Assembly: GCA_009773975.1 (NCBI GenBank)
Contig: VSMX01000100.1
Location: 1 to 8,130 of the forward strand
Origin: Desulfovibrio sp.
GTDB lineage: Bacteria; Desulfobacterota; Desulfovibrionia; Desulfovibrionales; Desulfovibrionaceae
DNA length: 8,130 bases
Reading direction: 5' to 3'
Position numbers and translations under genes: made by a program. The notes below the pieces were generated by a model. It was not told the origin of the DNA. It saw only the letters and a list, made by a program, of their open reading frames with translations, and did not search any database. Positions 1 through 6,731 of the stretch are shown one piece after another; within the stretch, counting starts at the first letter, position 1; the number at the start of each line of letters is the position of its first letter.

Positions 1-56
1 ATGCCGGCGAGGATGCCAAGCACCATGCCGATGCCCATCTGCGACGCAAGACCCAA
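1..56 (-). CDS. Na+/dicarboxylate (or glutamate) symporter, N-terminus only, start uncertain
   Basis: The minus-strand frame that continues off the left edge reads KKPRLGLASQMGIGMVLGIL followed by AGI. This is a basic start, then a hydrophobic helix with a GxxLGIL pattern, typical of the first membrane segment of the DAACS family (GltP, GltT, DctA). Those are inner-membrane carriers that take up C4-dicarboxylates or glutamate with Na+ or H+. The only in-frame start codons seen are TTG at 56 and ATG at 38. A much better start, ATG at 73 behind AAAGGGGGAATT, lies in a different frame, so a one-base indel near the start codon is possible. Only about 23 residues are visible, so the family call rests on the helix pattern and the substrate cannot be told. 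Confidence 0.55.
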   Translation of the reverse strand, partial: MGLASQMGIGMVLGILAG

Positions 57-140
57 ACGTGGTTTCTTGCCATAATTCCCCCTTTGTCGTTATCCCGCCG
101 CAATGGCCGGAGAACAGTTTTTGCGGTTGAATTCTCTTGT

Positions 141-169
141 TACTCTCTTGTTTTCAGGTGGATTGTCAA
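141..169 (-). promoter_or_regulatory. Possible promoter for the left-edge symporter
   Basis: On the minus strand a perfect TTGACA lies at 169-164. At 17 or 18 bases spacing the -10 position reads AGAGTA or GAGTAA, which is poor. The site lies about 70-95 bases upstream of the ribosome-binding site at 78-85. Only the -35 box is convincing, so an activator-dependent or false promoter are both possible. I see no clear promoter for the rightward gene in 74-324, although GATAAT at 242-247 could be a -10 box without a good -35. Confidence 0.25.
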
Positions 170-324
170 GGTGGAATAGCCGAAAAACAGGGTTTTATGC
201 AACATCGCGGGCAATTATCGCGCTGAATATGGTTTATTGTGGATAATAGCGATAGCAAAACCTCGCGTAATCATGTACAAAAGAAGCGCGTAATGAATTC
301 GGAAGCTTTTTTCGGGGGCGGAAA

Positions 325-984
325 ATGCGCAGGGCAAGTGTTTTTTGGGTTGCGGCGCTTGCGGCCGTTTTTGCTTTTTCTCCCGCAATGGCCGGCGGTT
401 TGCTGCCCTTTGGCCTGGGCTGGGGGGATAACGTGGCGCAAGCCGAGGCGGCCCTGAAAAAGAAAACCACCAACGTTCATTTTGTGAAAGAGGAAAACCC
501 GCGGCCGGAGCGCGTTGTAATCGAATCCCGCAAGTTTTATGATGATCATCCTTTCACTGTCCGGTGCTTGTTTTACAGGAACAGGCTCCAGAATATTGCC
601 ATTTACGCCCATACGGCCGGCTTCAGGGACAATCTGAAGCGCGCCGGCGAACTGGCCAGAAAGATATTTCTCGCGCGCGTCAAAAAATATCCCGGCTGCG
701 GCCTGCTGGAGCGCGGCCCCCACGATGGCGGCCAGAAATATGTTTACAGGAGCGATAGCGCCCTGGTTGATATTTCCTGGGGCCGGATAAGGAAAACCGG
801 GGCGGCCGTTGTGCTCGCTGTATGGCGCAGGCCGAGGCATTTCGACAATCCTTTCCCGGACAGCGGGACGTATTCCGCTTTCAGTAATTATCCAAACCTT
901 GTTCAAGGGGGAATCCATGCCAGTGCTTGTGCTTGTGGACGTGCAAAAGGAATATGTCGCCAAAGGGCGCCCGTTTTATCTTGA
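325..984 (+). CDS. Secreted protein of unknown function, possible frameshift near its 3' end
   Basis: I do not recognise the family. The first 23 residues form a Sec signal peptide: MRR, a hydrophobic stretch, then SPAMA before GG, which fits signal peptidase I. The mature part starts LLPFGLGWGD and contains alternating strand and helix patterns with many basic residues, so a small periplasmic alpha/beta protein is likely. The start is supported by GGGGGCGGAAA just before the ATG. The frame as read gives 219 residues and overlaps the next gene by 68 bases. Its last 50 or so residues (from about 830) look unlike the rest and are Cys/Ala-rich at the end. If the reading shifts by one base around 825-835, the protein would end in AEAFRQSFPGQRDVFRFQ with TAA at 885-887, 29 bases before the next ATG. 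That is a more natural layout. Confidence 0.6.
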   Translation: MRRASVFWVAALAAVFAFSPAMAGGLLPFGLGWGDNVAQAEAALKKKTTNVHFVKEENPRPERVVIESRKFYDDHPFTVRCLFYRNRLQNIAIYAHTAGFRDNLKRAGELARKIFLARVKKYPGCGLLERGPHDGGQKYVYRSDSALVDISWGRIRKTGAAVVLAVWRRPRHFDNPFPDSGTYSAFSNYPNLVQGGIHASACACGRAKGICRQRAPVLS

Positions 985-1447
985 AACAATTGGGCCATCG
1001 CTGGACAATTTGCGCAAATTGCTGGCCCATGCCCGCCGGCATGGCTGGACGATAATTCATGTGCGGCATGAGCAGAATGACGACTGCTTTGGCTACGAAA
1101 GCCCCTTTGCCGCGCCGATAGAGGGCTTTGAACCCGAGCCTGGCGAATATTCTCTGGTCAAGTCCAATTTTTCCTGCTTTTCCAGCCCCGAATTCCAGTC
1201 CCTGATCGACAAGCGGCGCCACGAGGAGATAATAGTGGGCGGCTACGGCGCAAGCATGTGCTGCCTTTCAACCATGATTGACGCCCATCACCGCGGCCAC
1301 GACTTCACCTTTGTCAGGGATGCAACCTGCGCCCGGCGCTCGGCGCGCTTTGGCGAACAGGACATCAAGGAGCGGGTTGTCGATCTGATGGTTGCCTTCG
1401 GCAACGTTGTCAACACGAAAGATATTGTGGAAAAGGAAAACGCCTGA
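917..1447 (+). CDS. Isochorismatase-like cysteine hydrolase
   Basis: This is a 176-residue cytoplasmic protein of the cysteine hydrolase superfamily that includes isochorismatase, nicotinamidase and N-carbamoylsarcosine amidase. The catalytic triad can be placed: Asp8 in VLVDVQ, Lys82 in EYSLVKSNFSCF, and the nucleophile Cys115 in GASMCCLSTMIDA, where the usual CVxxT motif is CCLST. A typical DA-containing strand follows (FVRDATCAR). The start at ATG 917 is fixed by AAGGGGGAA five bases upstream and by the beta-strand start PVLVLVDVQ; the frame stays open further upstream, but without coding character. Substrate cannot be told from the sequence, and no siderophore or NAD genes adjoin it. It follows the secreted protein gene on the same strand and ends before a strong terminator, so the two may share a transcript. 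Confidence 0.9.
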   Translation: MPVLVLVDVQKEYVAKGRPFYLETIGPSLDNLRKLLAHARRHGWTIIHVRHEQNDDCFGYESPFAAPIEGFEPEPGEYSLVKSNFSCFSSPEFQSLIDKRRHEEIIVGGYGASMCCLSTMIDAHHRGHDFTFVRDATCARRSARFGEQDIKERVVDLMVAFGNVVNTKDIVEKENA

Positions 1448-1463
1448 TTGAACGGGATAAAGG

Positions 1464-1501
1464 AAAAAGCGGATTGACGGCCAGGCGTCAAGCCGCTTTT
1501 T
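1464..1501. terminator. Bidirectional rho-independent terminator
   Basis: The sequence AAAAAGCGG-A-TTGACG is followed by a six-base loop and CGTCAA-G-CCGCTTTTT. The stem is long, with a single A/G mismatch, and has an A run on one side and a T run on the other. It therefore works in both directions: for the hydrolase gene ending at 1447 and for acsA ending at 1524 from the other strand. Confidence 0.88.
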
Positions 1502-1523
1502 CAGGGAAACGCCGCCTGATTCT

Positions 1524-3518
1524 TTAATCAGCCTGTTTTTCCGGTTGTCCCAAAGCCAGCCTGTTGCGGGCAAGATAAATTTCCCCGAGGATCTCCGGCC
1601 TGGCCAGCGTGGTCGTGTCGCCAAGCGATTCCAGGTCGTCGCCGGCCGCGATTTTGCGCAGAATCCGCCGCACGGTCTTGCCCGAAAGGGTCTTGGGCAG
1701 GTCATCGACAAACTGGATGACTTCCGGGCTGGCCAGGGCGCCGATATTTTTGCGGACAAAGTCGCGCAGTTCGCTGCGCAGGGCTTCCGTCCAGTCAATG
1801 CCGTTTTTGAGGGCCACAAAGACGTAAATCGCCTCGCCCTTTAGTTCGTGCGGCACGGGCACGACGGCTGGCTCGGCCACAGCCGGGTGGGCCGCAAGCA
1901 CGGATTCGATTTCGGACGTGCTCAGGCGGTGGCCGGAGACATTGATATTGTCATCCATGCGGCCAAGTATCCAGTAATTGCCGTCCTCGTCCCTCCTGGC
2001 GCCGTCGCCCGAAAAATACATTCCCGGAAAACGGTCGAAATAGCTTTTGAACTTTTCCTCGTTCTGGAAAACGCCGATAAACTGTCCTGGCCAGGAATTG
2101 CGCACCACAAGGTTGCCGCCTTCGTTCACGGGCTTGGGCTGGCCGTTTCTGTCCACAATGTCGGCGTCAATGCCGGGCAGGGGGCGCGTGACCGAGCCGG
2201 GGCGCAGGCTTGTGGCGTAAGGCAGGGGCGAAATCATGACCCCGCCGGTTTCGGTCTGCCACCAGGTATCTACAATGGGCAGTTCCCCCTTGCCGATATG
2301 GGTGTGGTACCAGACCCAGGCTTCCGGGTTCATCGGTTCGCCAACGGATCCCAGAATGCGCAGGGATGAAAGGTCATAGCGTCTTGTCCATTCCTCGCCA
2401 TCGCGCATCATGCCGCGCACTACAGTTGGCGCGGTATAGAGAATGTTGACCCGGAATTTCTCCACAATGCGCCAGTAGCGGTCGGGCCGGGGCCAGGTTG
2501 GCGTGCCCTCGAACATGATGGTGGTAGCGCCCAGGGCCAGCGGGCCATAGACAAGATAGGTGTGCCCGGTTATCCAGCCGCAGTCGGCCGTGCACCAGTA
2601 AACGTCGCTGTCTTTCAGGTCGAAAACCCATTGCGTGGTGTGGGCTGCGTATGTGAGATAGCCGCCCGTGGAATGAAGCACGCCCGTGGGCCTGCCCGTG
2701 CTGCCGCTGGTATGCAGCAAAAAGAGCGGATCGTTGGCATCCATGGGCACGCATGGAAAATCGGCGTCCAGGGTGAAGTCCTCGAGAAAATCCTGCCACC
2801 AGACATCGCGGCCGCGCATCATCTGCACGCTGTCGTCGCTTCTGTTGACCACAATCACTTTCTGCACGCTGGGGCACTGGCCGAGAATGCGGTCCAGATT
2901 GGCCTTGAGAGGTTTTGGCTTGCCGCCTCGCATCACGACATCCGCGGTAATCACAATCCGCGCGCCGGAATCGTTGATTCTGTTCTTCACGCCGCCTTCC
3001 GCATAGCCGGTGAAGATATTGGTATGCACCGCGCCAAGGCGGGCGCAGGCCAGCATGGCGATGACAAGTTCGGGAATCATGGGCAGGTAAAGGGCCACGC
3101 GGTCGCCCTTGCGAATGCCCAGTCCGTCCAGGGCGGCGGCCACGCGGCAGACGTCGTTGTAGAGCATCTGGTAGGTGTAGGCCCGGACTTCCATTTCCCT
3201 TTCGCCCTGCCAGATGAGCGCGGCCTTGTTGCGGTGGTCGGTTATGATGTGCCGGTCAACACAGTTATAGGCGGCATTGAGCCTCGCGCCCCTGAACCAT
3301 TCCACGCGCGGCACGGAAAAATCGCTGTTGTTGACCTTTTCCCAGGGCCTTGACCAGTGGAGGAGGCTGCGCGCGCGTCTTTCCCAAAAAGTGTCGTTAT
3401 CCGCCAGGGCGAAATTGTAGAGTTCCTCATATTCCTGCTGGCTGCGCACCCGCGCCACGTCCTTGCCATGCCTTGGGGGAAGATAACTGTTGTTTTCGTA
3501 AAGCAGATTGCCGCCCAT
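1524..3518 (-). CDS. acsA: Acetyl-CoA synthetase (acetate-CoA ligase, AMP-forming)
   Basis: This 664-residue enzyme activates acetate with ATP to acetyl-AMP and then to acetyl-CoA, in the cytoplasm. All hallmarks of the family are present. They are the N-terminal WxxPWEKV...WFRGARLNAAYNCVDRH region, the ATP-binding loop TSGSTGRPTG (270-279), DTWWQTETGG (417-426) with the paired Trp that sizes the pocket for acetate, the YFSGDGARRDEDG hinge region, NINVSGHR (524-531), and the C-terminal PKTLSGKTVRR with catalytic Lys614, the usual acetylation site. Length matches the family (about 650). The start at ATG 3518 is chosen because GCGAGG lies seven bases upstream; the open frame to 3590 has no such site. 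Propionyl-CoA synthetase is the main alternative, less likely given the WW motif. It is monocistronic, with its own promoter and a shared terminator. A small hairpin (1516-1531) covers the stop codon. Confidence 0.95.
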   Translation of the reverse strand: MGGNLLYENNSYLPPRHGKDVARVRSQQEYEELYNFALADNDTFWERRARSLLHWSRPWEKVNNSDFSVPRVEWFRGARLNAAYNCVDRHIITDHRNKAALIWQGEREMEVRAYTYQMLYNDVCRVAAALDGLGIRKGDRVALYLPMIPELVIAMLACARLGAVHTNIFTGYAEGGVKNRINDSGARIVITADVVMRGGKPKPLKANLDRILGQCPSVQKVIVVNRSDDSVQMMRGRDVWWQDFLEDFTLDADFPCVPMDANDPLFLLHTSGSTGRPTGVLHSTGGYLTYAAHTTQWVFDLKDSDVYWCTADCGWITGHTYLVYGPLALGATTIMFEGTPTWPRPDRYWRIVEKFRVNILYTAPTVVRGMMRDGEEWTRRYDLSSLRILGSVGEPMNPEAWVWYHTHIGKGELPIVDTWWQTETGGVMISPLPYATSLRPGSVTRPLPGIDADIVDRNGQPKPVNEGGNLVVRNSWPGQFIGVFQNEEKFKSYFDRFPGMYFSGDGARRDEDGNYWILGRMDDNINVSGHRLSTSEIESVLAAHPAVAEPAVVPVPHELKGEAIYVFVALKNGIDWTEALRSELRDFVRKNIGALASPEVIQFVDDLPKTLSGKTVRRILRKIAAGDDLESLGDTTTLARPEILGEIYLARNRLALGQPEKQAD

Positions 3519-3623
3519 TACAAACCTCGCCGCTGGTAAATAATTGGGCGCGGATTTTCTGCCCGGAAAGCGGGATGACTTTGCACACAATTCCGGATGT
3601 ATTCCGCGCCGAAAAGGTCAGAA

Positions 3624-3652
3624 ATTATAAAACAGATAATGTTTTCGGGCAA
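3624..3652 (-). promoter_or_regulatory. Sigma-70 promoter of acsA
   Basis: On the minus strand, TTGCCC (3652-3647) is separated by exactly 17 bases from a perfect TATAAT (3629-3624). Transcription would start near 3617, giving a leader of about 100 bases before the acsA ATG. The promoter lies only about 30 bases from the first CRISPR repeat, so whatever removed the rest of the cas locus left it intact. Confidence 0.75.
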
Positions 3653-3681
3653 GACGGGCGGGAGATGTTTTTTGGAAAGGA

Positions 3682-3783
3682 CAGCAAAGCCCTCGGAGCT
3701 CAGAGGTCTGTGCAAGTTGTGCCGCCGCATGATTGACTGGCTTGGAAAGTCGTAACCCCTCGGAACTCAGAGGTCTGTGCAAG
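3682..3783. CRISPR. Two-repeat CRISPR mini-array (relic)
   Basis: Two 26-base cores at 3691-3716 and 3758-3783 differ at one position (3698 G, 3765 A) and repeat with a period of 67 bases. The second copy probably extends left to 3749, starting GTCGTAACCCCTCGG, which gives a repeat of about 35 bases and one spacer of about 32 (3717-3748). The repeat has an imperfect internal palindrome, CCTCGGA...TCAGAGG, consistent with a crRNA hairpin. The first copy matches only in its core: its left nine bases agree at just three positions, so it is either the degenerate end repeat or cut by a deletion. The array lies 25 bases beyond the stop of the adjacent cas-like frame. No leader is evident on either side. 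Repeat length and orientation are uncertain with only two copies. Confidence 0.7.
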
Positions 3784-3808
3784 AGTATGTCCGGCAAATT
3801 GATGGGAG

Positions 3809-4489
3809 TCAATGCTTTGCGGGGACAATTTGGCAAGTCTCCCTGTCCTTCGCAAACATGCCCCTGTAGGCCGGCCTGTTGACCATTCGCCAGAAGAGAT
3901 GCCTGTCGCAAACAGGCAGCATGTTGGAAAAGGTCAGGATTTCAAGCAGGGAGCGCAGCATGCCCTTGATTGAAGTGCCGGGGATAATTTTTTTGCCGTC
4001 AGCCTGCATGAAACGACATTCGGAAGGAGAATCCTGGCTGGCCCTGGCCTGCTTGCCCGAGACAAGCAATGGGGTCAGCGCTTCCAGTTTGCAGACAATG
4101 CTCCCCGACCAATGGCGGCTTTCCCCGGCTGGCGCGGGAATCACGGCCGTGGAATCGAAGGGCACAAAGTTGTAGGGCGCCACTGCATCGCAGCGCGCCC
4201 TGGCAGTATTGCGGGGCGCGCTCACTGTTGTTGCTCCTGTTTTGCGGGGCACGGGCGCCCTTTCCTTTACAACGGGCCTGGCCTCCTTGCCGGGCACCGC
4301 GCATTTTACCGGAATGCTGTTTTGCAGTTCAAATTCAACAGGGTCGCCGTCCACAACCGCATTCAGGTCGAAGAGGCGGTTGGGGGGCTGAATGACAATG
4401 TCAAGGGTTTTGCCCTTGGCGTTTTCAAAAACCAGCCTGTATTCCTTGCCCTTTTTGACATCGCGGATTTTCAGGGTGCCTTTTTGCAT
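3809..4489 (-). pseudogene. TIGR03986-like CRISPR RAMP protein, C-terminally truncated
   Basis: This frame of 226 residues begins with a beta-rich domain (1-65, MQKGTLKIRDVKKGKEY onward), then a Pro/Arg/Ala linker, then APYNFVPF (104-111), which I recall as a signature of the TIGR03986 CRISPR-associated family. A RAMP (ferredoxin-like) front half follows: WSGSIVCKLEALTPLLVSG (127-145) and DGKKIIPGTSIKGMLRSLLE (164-183), the usual glycine-containing helix. Homology-like sequence fades near residue 215 and the frame stops at QIVPAKH. Complete members are much longer and include a second glycine-rich half that is missing here. The start at ATG 4489 follows GGAGGACAAATA and shares one base with the upstream stop (TAATG), so translation is coupled. 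In an intact system the protein would be part of the type III effector complex. It is called a pseudogene by inference; it has no internal stop. Confidence 0.65.
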
Positions 4490-4749
4490 TATTTGTCCTC
4501 CACGCCGCAAAGGCGTCCGCAATGCCGAATCAGAAAACCGCAGGCATCCGGCTTGAAATACTCGTCAAAAAGCAGATGACGCCCGCTGCCGTCGCGCAAA
4601 AGCGCGGATGAGCGCCGCGCGAGAAATTCCTCACCCGCCGGGTCTGCGCGCAAAAAACGCAGCCAACCCACGACTTGTCCGCTGGTTTTTTCCATGCGTA
4701 TTTCGGCATTGGGGCCGAAAATTGTCAGGCTGGCAAATTCATTTTTCAT
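4489..4749 (-). pseudogene. Csx19-like fragment (type III-D accessory subunit), N-terminally short
   Basis: This frame gives 86 residues from ATG 4749. It contains LTIFGPNAEIRMEKTSGQVV, then GWLRFLRAD, HLLFDEYF and a glycine-containing end. The order of an LFGPxAE-R motif, a YLLF-like strand and a closing G...L strand is what I recall for Csx19 (TIGR03984), a small subunit of type III-D CRISPR complexes. The match is from memory and moderate. The frame is also open upstream to about 4840 with plausible coding (TTG 4821, CWLLAESPRKCVFEPFCGKL), which resembles more of the same protein but overlaps the preceding gene by 44 bases and has no ribosome site. Full-length Csx19 is roughly twice as long. 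I infer that its N-terminus was lost in a deletion joining it to the RAMP gene. Its stop overlaps the next start. Confidence 0.5.
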
Positions 4750-4777
4750 CTGGCTGTCCAGCTTGCCGCAAAAAGGC

Positions 4778-5749
4778 TCAAAAACGCATTTGCGCGGCGA
4801 TTCCGCCAGCAGCCAGCACAAACTGGCGCGGTTTTTTCGTATTCAACGGGCAATCCTCGATAACAAGTTTGCCGCATTGGCCCTCGTCGTCCTTTATGTG
4901 CCCGAAAAGGCCGTTCAGCCTCTCGCGGGCTTCTGCCTCATCCAGGCCACTGTCGCGCAAGATGCGGTAAATGGCGTGGCGCAGAACGCCCTTGAGCGCG
5001 GATCCGGGCAGCACGGGGCACCAGTCCGCGGACTTTTTGCCATAATCCAGCCAGGGGGAGAGCGCGAAAATGATGTCGGCTTCCGAGACGCTTCCGTCCG
5101 GCAACATGGGCGCGCCGCCGCCAATCAGGATTGGCGTGTCGCAGACAAGGGGCATGGCCAGAGAGCCGGTGAGGCCGCGCCCGGGCCTGGCCAGGCATTT
5201 TGCGGCCAGGGACTGGCCGGGCAGGCCATCGCGCGAAAGATTGAGCCAGGCTTCCATGTCTTGCGGCTTTGTCATGTCCAGTCGTTGATAGCCGCTTTCG
5301 ACCACCCTGTAGCGGCCATAGCCATTTGTCGTCTTGCCGCCAAGGCCAAGAGCGCCGGCCAGCATGAGCGCGCAAAGATCGTCAAAGGCCGCGCTTTCCT
5401 CATCCGTCAGGGCCCTGTTCCAGCCATCGCAGCGACTTTCGGCCAGAAAACGCGTGCCGGCAGGCACGATTTCGGCATCGAACTTGCCGCTGTCAATCGC
5501 GCTGCCCCTTTCCGGATCCAGACACACATGGTCGCGCACAAAGGGGCCAAGGGGTATTTTCACCTCCTGGCCGGCTAGCTTTTTGGCCGGCGCGGATTTG
5601 CCGTCAAAATCAGCGGCAAGGAACGGATGGGGCGCCTGGCAACGAAAATTGCGTCCACAATGTAAATGGAAGAGATTTGCAACATTCGGAGTCCAATTTT
5701 TCTGTTGACCTTGAGCATTTGCTGTATAAAACTGCAGTGCCTGAGGCAT
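4778..5749 (-). pseudogene. Double RAMP (Cas7-like) protein of a type III CRISPR system, truncated at both ends
   Basis: The frame encodes 323 residues. Residues 60-150 look like the back half of a Cas7/Csm3-type RAMP domain: VRDHVCLDPERG, then DAEIVPAGTRF, then a helix and the glycine-rich loop LGLGGKTTNGYGRYRV (134-149). Residues 192-302 look like the front half of a second RAMP domain: LTGSLAMPLVCDTPILIGGG, VLPGSALKGVLRHAIYRIL (246-264), then LFGHIKDDEGQCGKLVIEDC (281-300). The front half of the first domain and the back half of the second are missing. Residues 1-35 (5645-5749) are AT-richer, not RAMP-like, and overlap the transporter promoter region, so the annotated ATG is probably not original. 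Such Cas7-Cas7 fusions are known in type III-D complexes, where they bind crRNA and cut target RNA. The family is clear; the exact subunit and the truncation are inferred. Confidence 0.7.
5705..5730 (+). promoter_or_regulatory. Possible promoter of the EamA transporter
   Basis: TTGACC at 5705-5710 and TATAAA at 5725-5730 are separated by only 14 bases. If TAAAAC (5727-5732) is used instead, the spacing is 16. It lies 58-83 bases upstream of ATG 5788. The short spacing makes the call weak. It falls inside the first residues of the opposite RAMP frame, supporting the view that the beginning of that frame is not original coding sequence. Confidence 0.3.
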
Positions 5750-5787
5750 TGGCGCCAGTTACAAAAACCTTTTTGGCAGTTTGCTGC

Positions 5788-6669
5788 ATGTTGACCAGTA
5801 CGCAGATCCGGGGCTTTGTTTTTGCCGCCCTTTCGGCCGCTTTTTACGGCACAAATCCGGCTTTTGCCGTGCCGCTTTACAATGCCGGCATGAATCCTGT
5901 TTCGGTGCTGCTTTTTCGCTATCTGCTCGGGCTGCCATTTTTGGCCGGAATACTTTTATGGCGCGGGGAAAGCCTTGTGCTTGCCAGGCATGAATTTATC
6001 CCCGTTGCCGCGCTGGGCATTGGCATGGCCTTTTCTTCGCTCGCGCTTTACGAGGCCTATTTGCACATGAACCCGGGCGTGGCCTCGACCCTGCTTTTCA
6101 TGTACCCTGTCCTGACGGCCATTTTGATGACCACCTTTTTTCATGAAAAATTCCGCCTGATCACAGCCTTCTGCCTGGGACTGATGGGCATTGGCATTTA
6201 TTTGCTGATGGTTGGCCCAGAAGGGATGAGCGTGAGCATTACGGGCATTGTCTACATCACCCTCTCATCGTTGACCTATGCGATTTATCTGGTGATGATC
6301 AAGGTCTCCAAAACCATACGCAGCTTGCCGACAATCAAGTCCCTGCTCTGGCAACTGTTTTTCGGCGCCTTTCTCTTTGTCGTGATGATGTTTTTCACAC
6401 CTTACACCGCGCCGGGCGACCTCATGCACTGGACCTGCCTGCTTTGTCTGGCCCTTTTGCCTACAGTGCTTTCCCTGCTTTTCACCATGCGCGCGATTTC
6501 CTGCATCGGCCCCACGCCCACAGCCATTTTCGGGGCCCTGGAACCGATTACAGCCGTTGTTTTGAGCATCATCATTCTTGGCGAAATAATCACCATGCGG
6601 GAAGTTATGGGCGGCGCGCTTATTCTGCTTGCCACATTGATGGTGATGCTGTCGTCGGACAGGCAATAA
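5788..6669 (+). CDS. EamA-family (DMT superfamily) permease
   Basis: This 293-residue inner-membrane transporter has about ten hydrophobic helices in two related halves. The first half contains FAALSAAFYGTNPAFAVPL near the start and LYEAYLHMNPGVASTLLFMY (87-106). The second contains AISCIGPTPTAIFGALEPIT (236-255) followed by VLSIIILGE, the characteristic EamA end helix with its conserved Glu, and a last helix GGALILLATLMVML. Such proteins usually export amino acids or other small metabolites; the substrate here is unknown. The start at ATG 5788 is chosen because the membrane pattern begins there and the upstream in-frame stretch (from 5677) has no membrane or coding character. The ribosome site is weak (GGCAG). 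It stands alone, between the cas remnant and ribBA. Confidence 0.9.
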   Translation: MLTSTQIRGFVFAALSAAFYGTNPAFAVPLYNAGMNPVSVLLFRYLLGLPFLAGILLWRGESLVLARHEFIPVAALGIGMAFSSLALYEAYLHMNPGVASTLLFMYPVLTAILMTTFFHEKFRLITAFCLGLMGIGIYLLMVGPEGMSVSITGIVYITLSSLTYAIYLVMIKVSKTIRSLPTIKSLLWQLFFGAFLFVVMMFFTPYTAPGDLMHWTCLLCLALLPTVLSLLFTMRAISCIGPTPTAIFGALEPITAVVLSIIILGEIITMREVMGGALILLATLMVMLSSDRQ

Positions 6670-6676
6670 CACAAAA

Positions 6677-6723
6677 GCCGGCAAGTTGATCGCTTGCCGG
6701 CAGCTTGCATTCCGATTTTTTTT
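6677..6723. terminator. Hairpin terminator between convergent genes
   Basis: GCCGGCAAG (6677-6685) and CTTGCCGGC (6693-6701) form a perfect nine-base stem with a seven-base loop. On the minus strand it is followed directly by TTTTGTGTT, which suits termination of ribBA. On the plus strand a run of eight Ts (6716-6723) follows only after 14 bases, so termination of the transporter transcript here is less certain. Confidence 0.65.
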
Positions 6724-6731
6724 GCTGAACA

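Noticed and set aside
271..963. Minus-strand open frame opposite the secreted protein gene
   Set aside because: The plus strand has a signal peptide and a good ribosome site; this frame crosses the intergenic boundary and shows no domain pattern.
2562..3353. Long plus-strand open frame (263 codons) inside acsA
   Set aside because: It is antisense to a fully conserved acetyl-CoA synthetase; low stop density in GC-rich sequence explains it, and its protein is His/Ala/Gly-rich without a recognisable fold.
3797..3815. Short inverted repeat ATTGA/TCAAT near the second CRISPR repeat, considered as a terminator or leader element
   Set aside because: Five base pairs without a T run; too weak to call.
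4694..5578. Plus-strand open frame (294 codons) opposite the RAMP gene
   Set aside because: The minus strand carries clear RAMP motifs; this frame has no motif or ribosome site.
5677..5787. N-terminal extension of the EamA permease to 5677
   Set aside because: The extra residues contain no membrane segment, cover the likely promoter and have no ribosome site.
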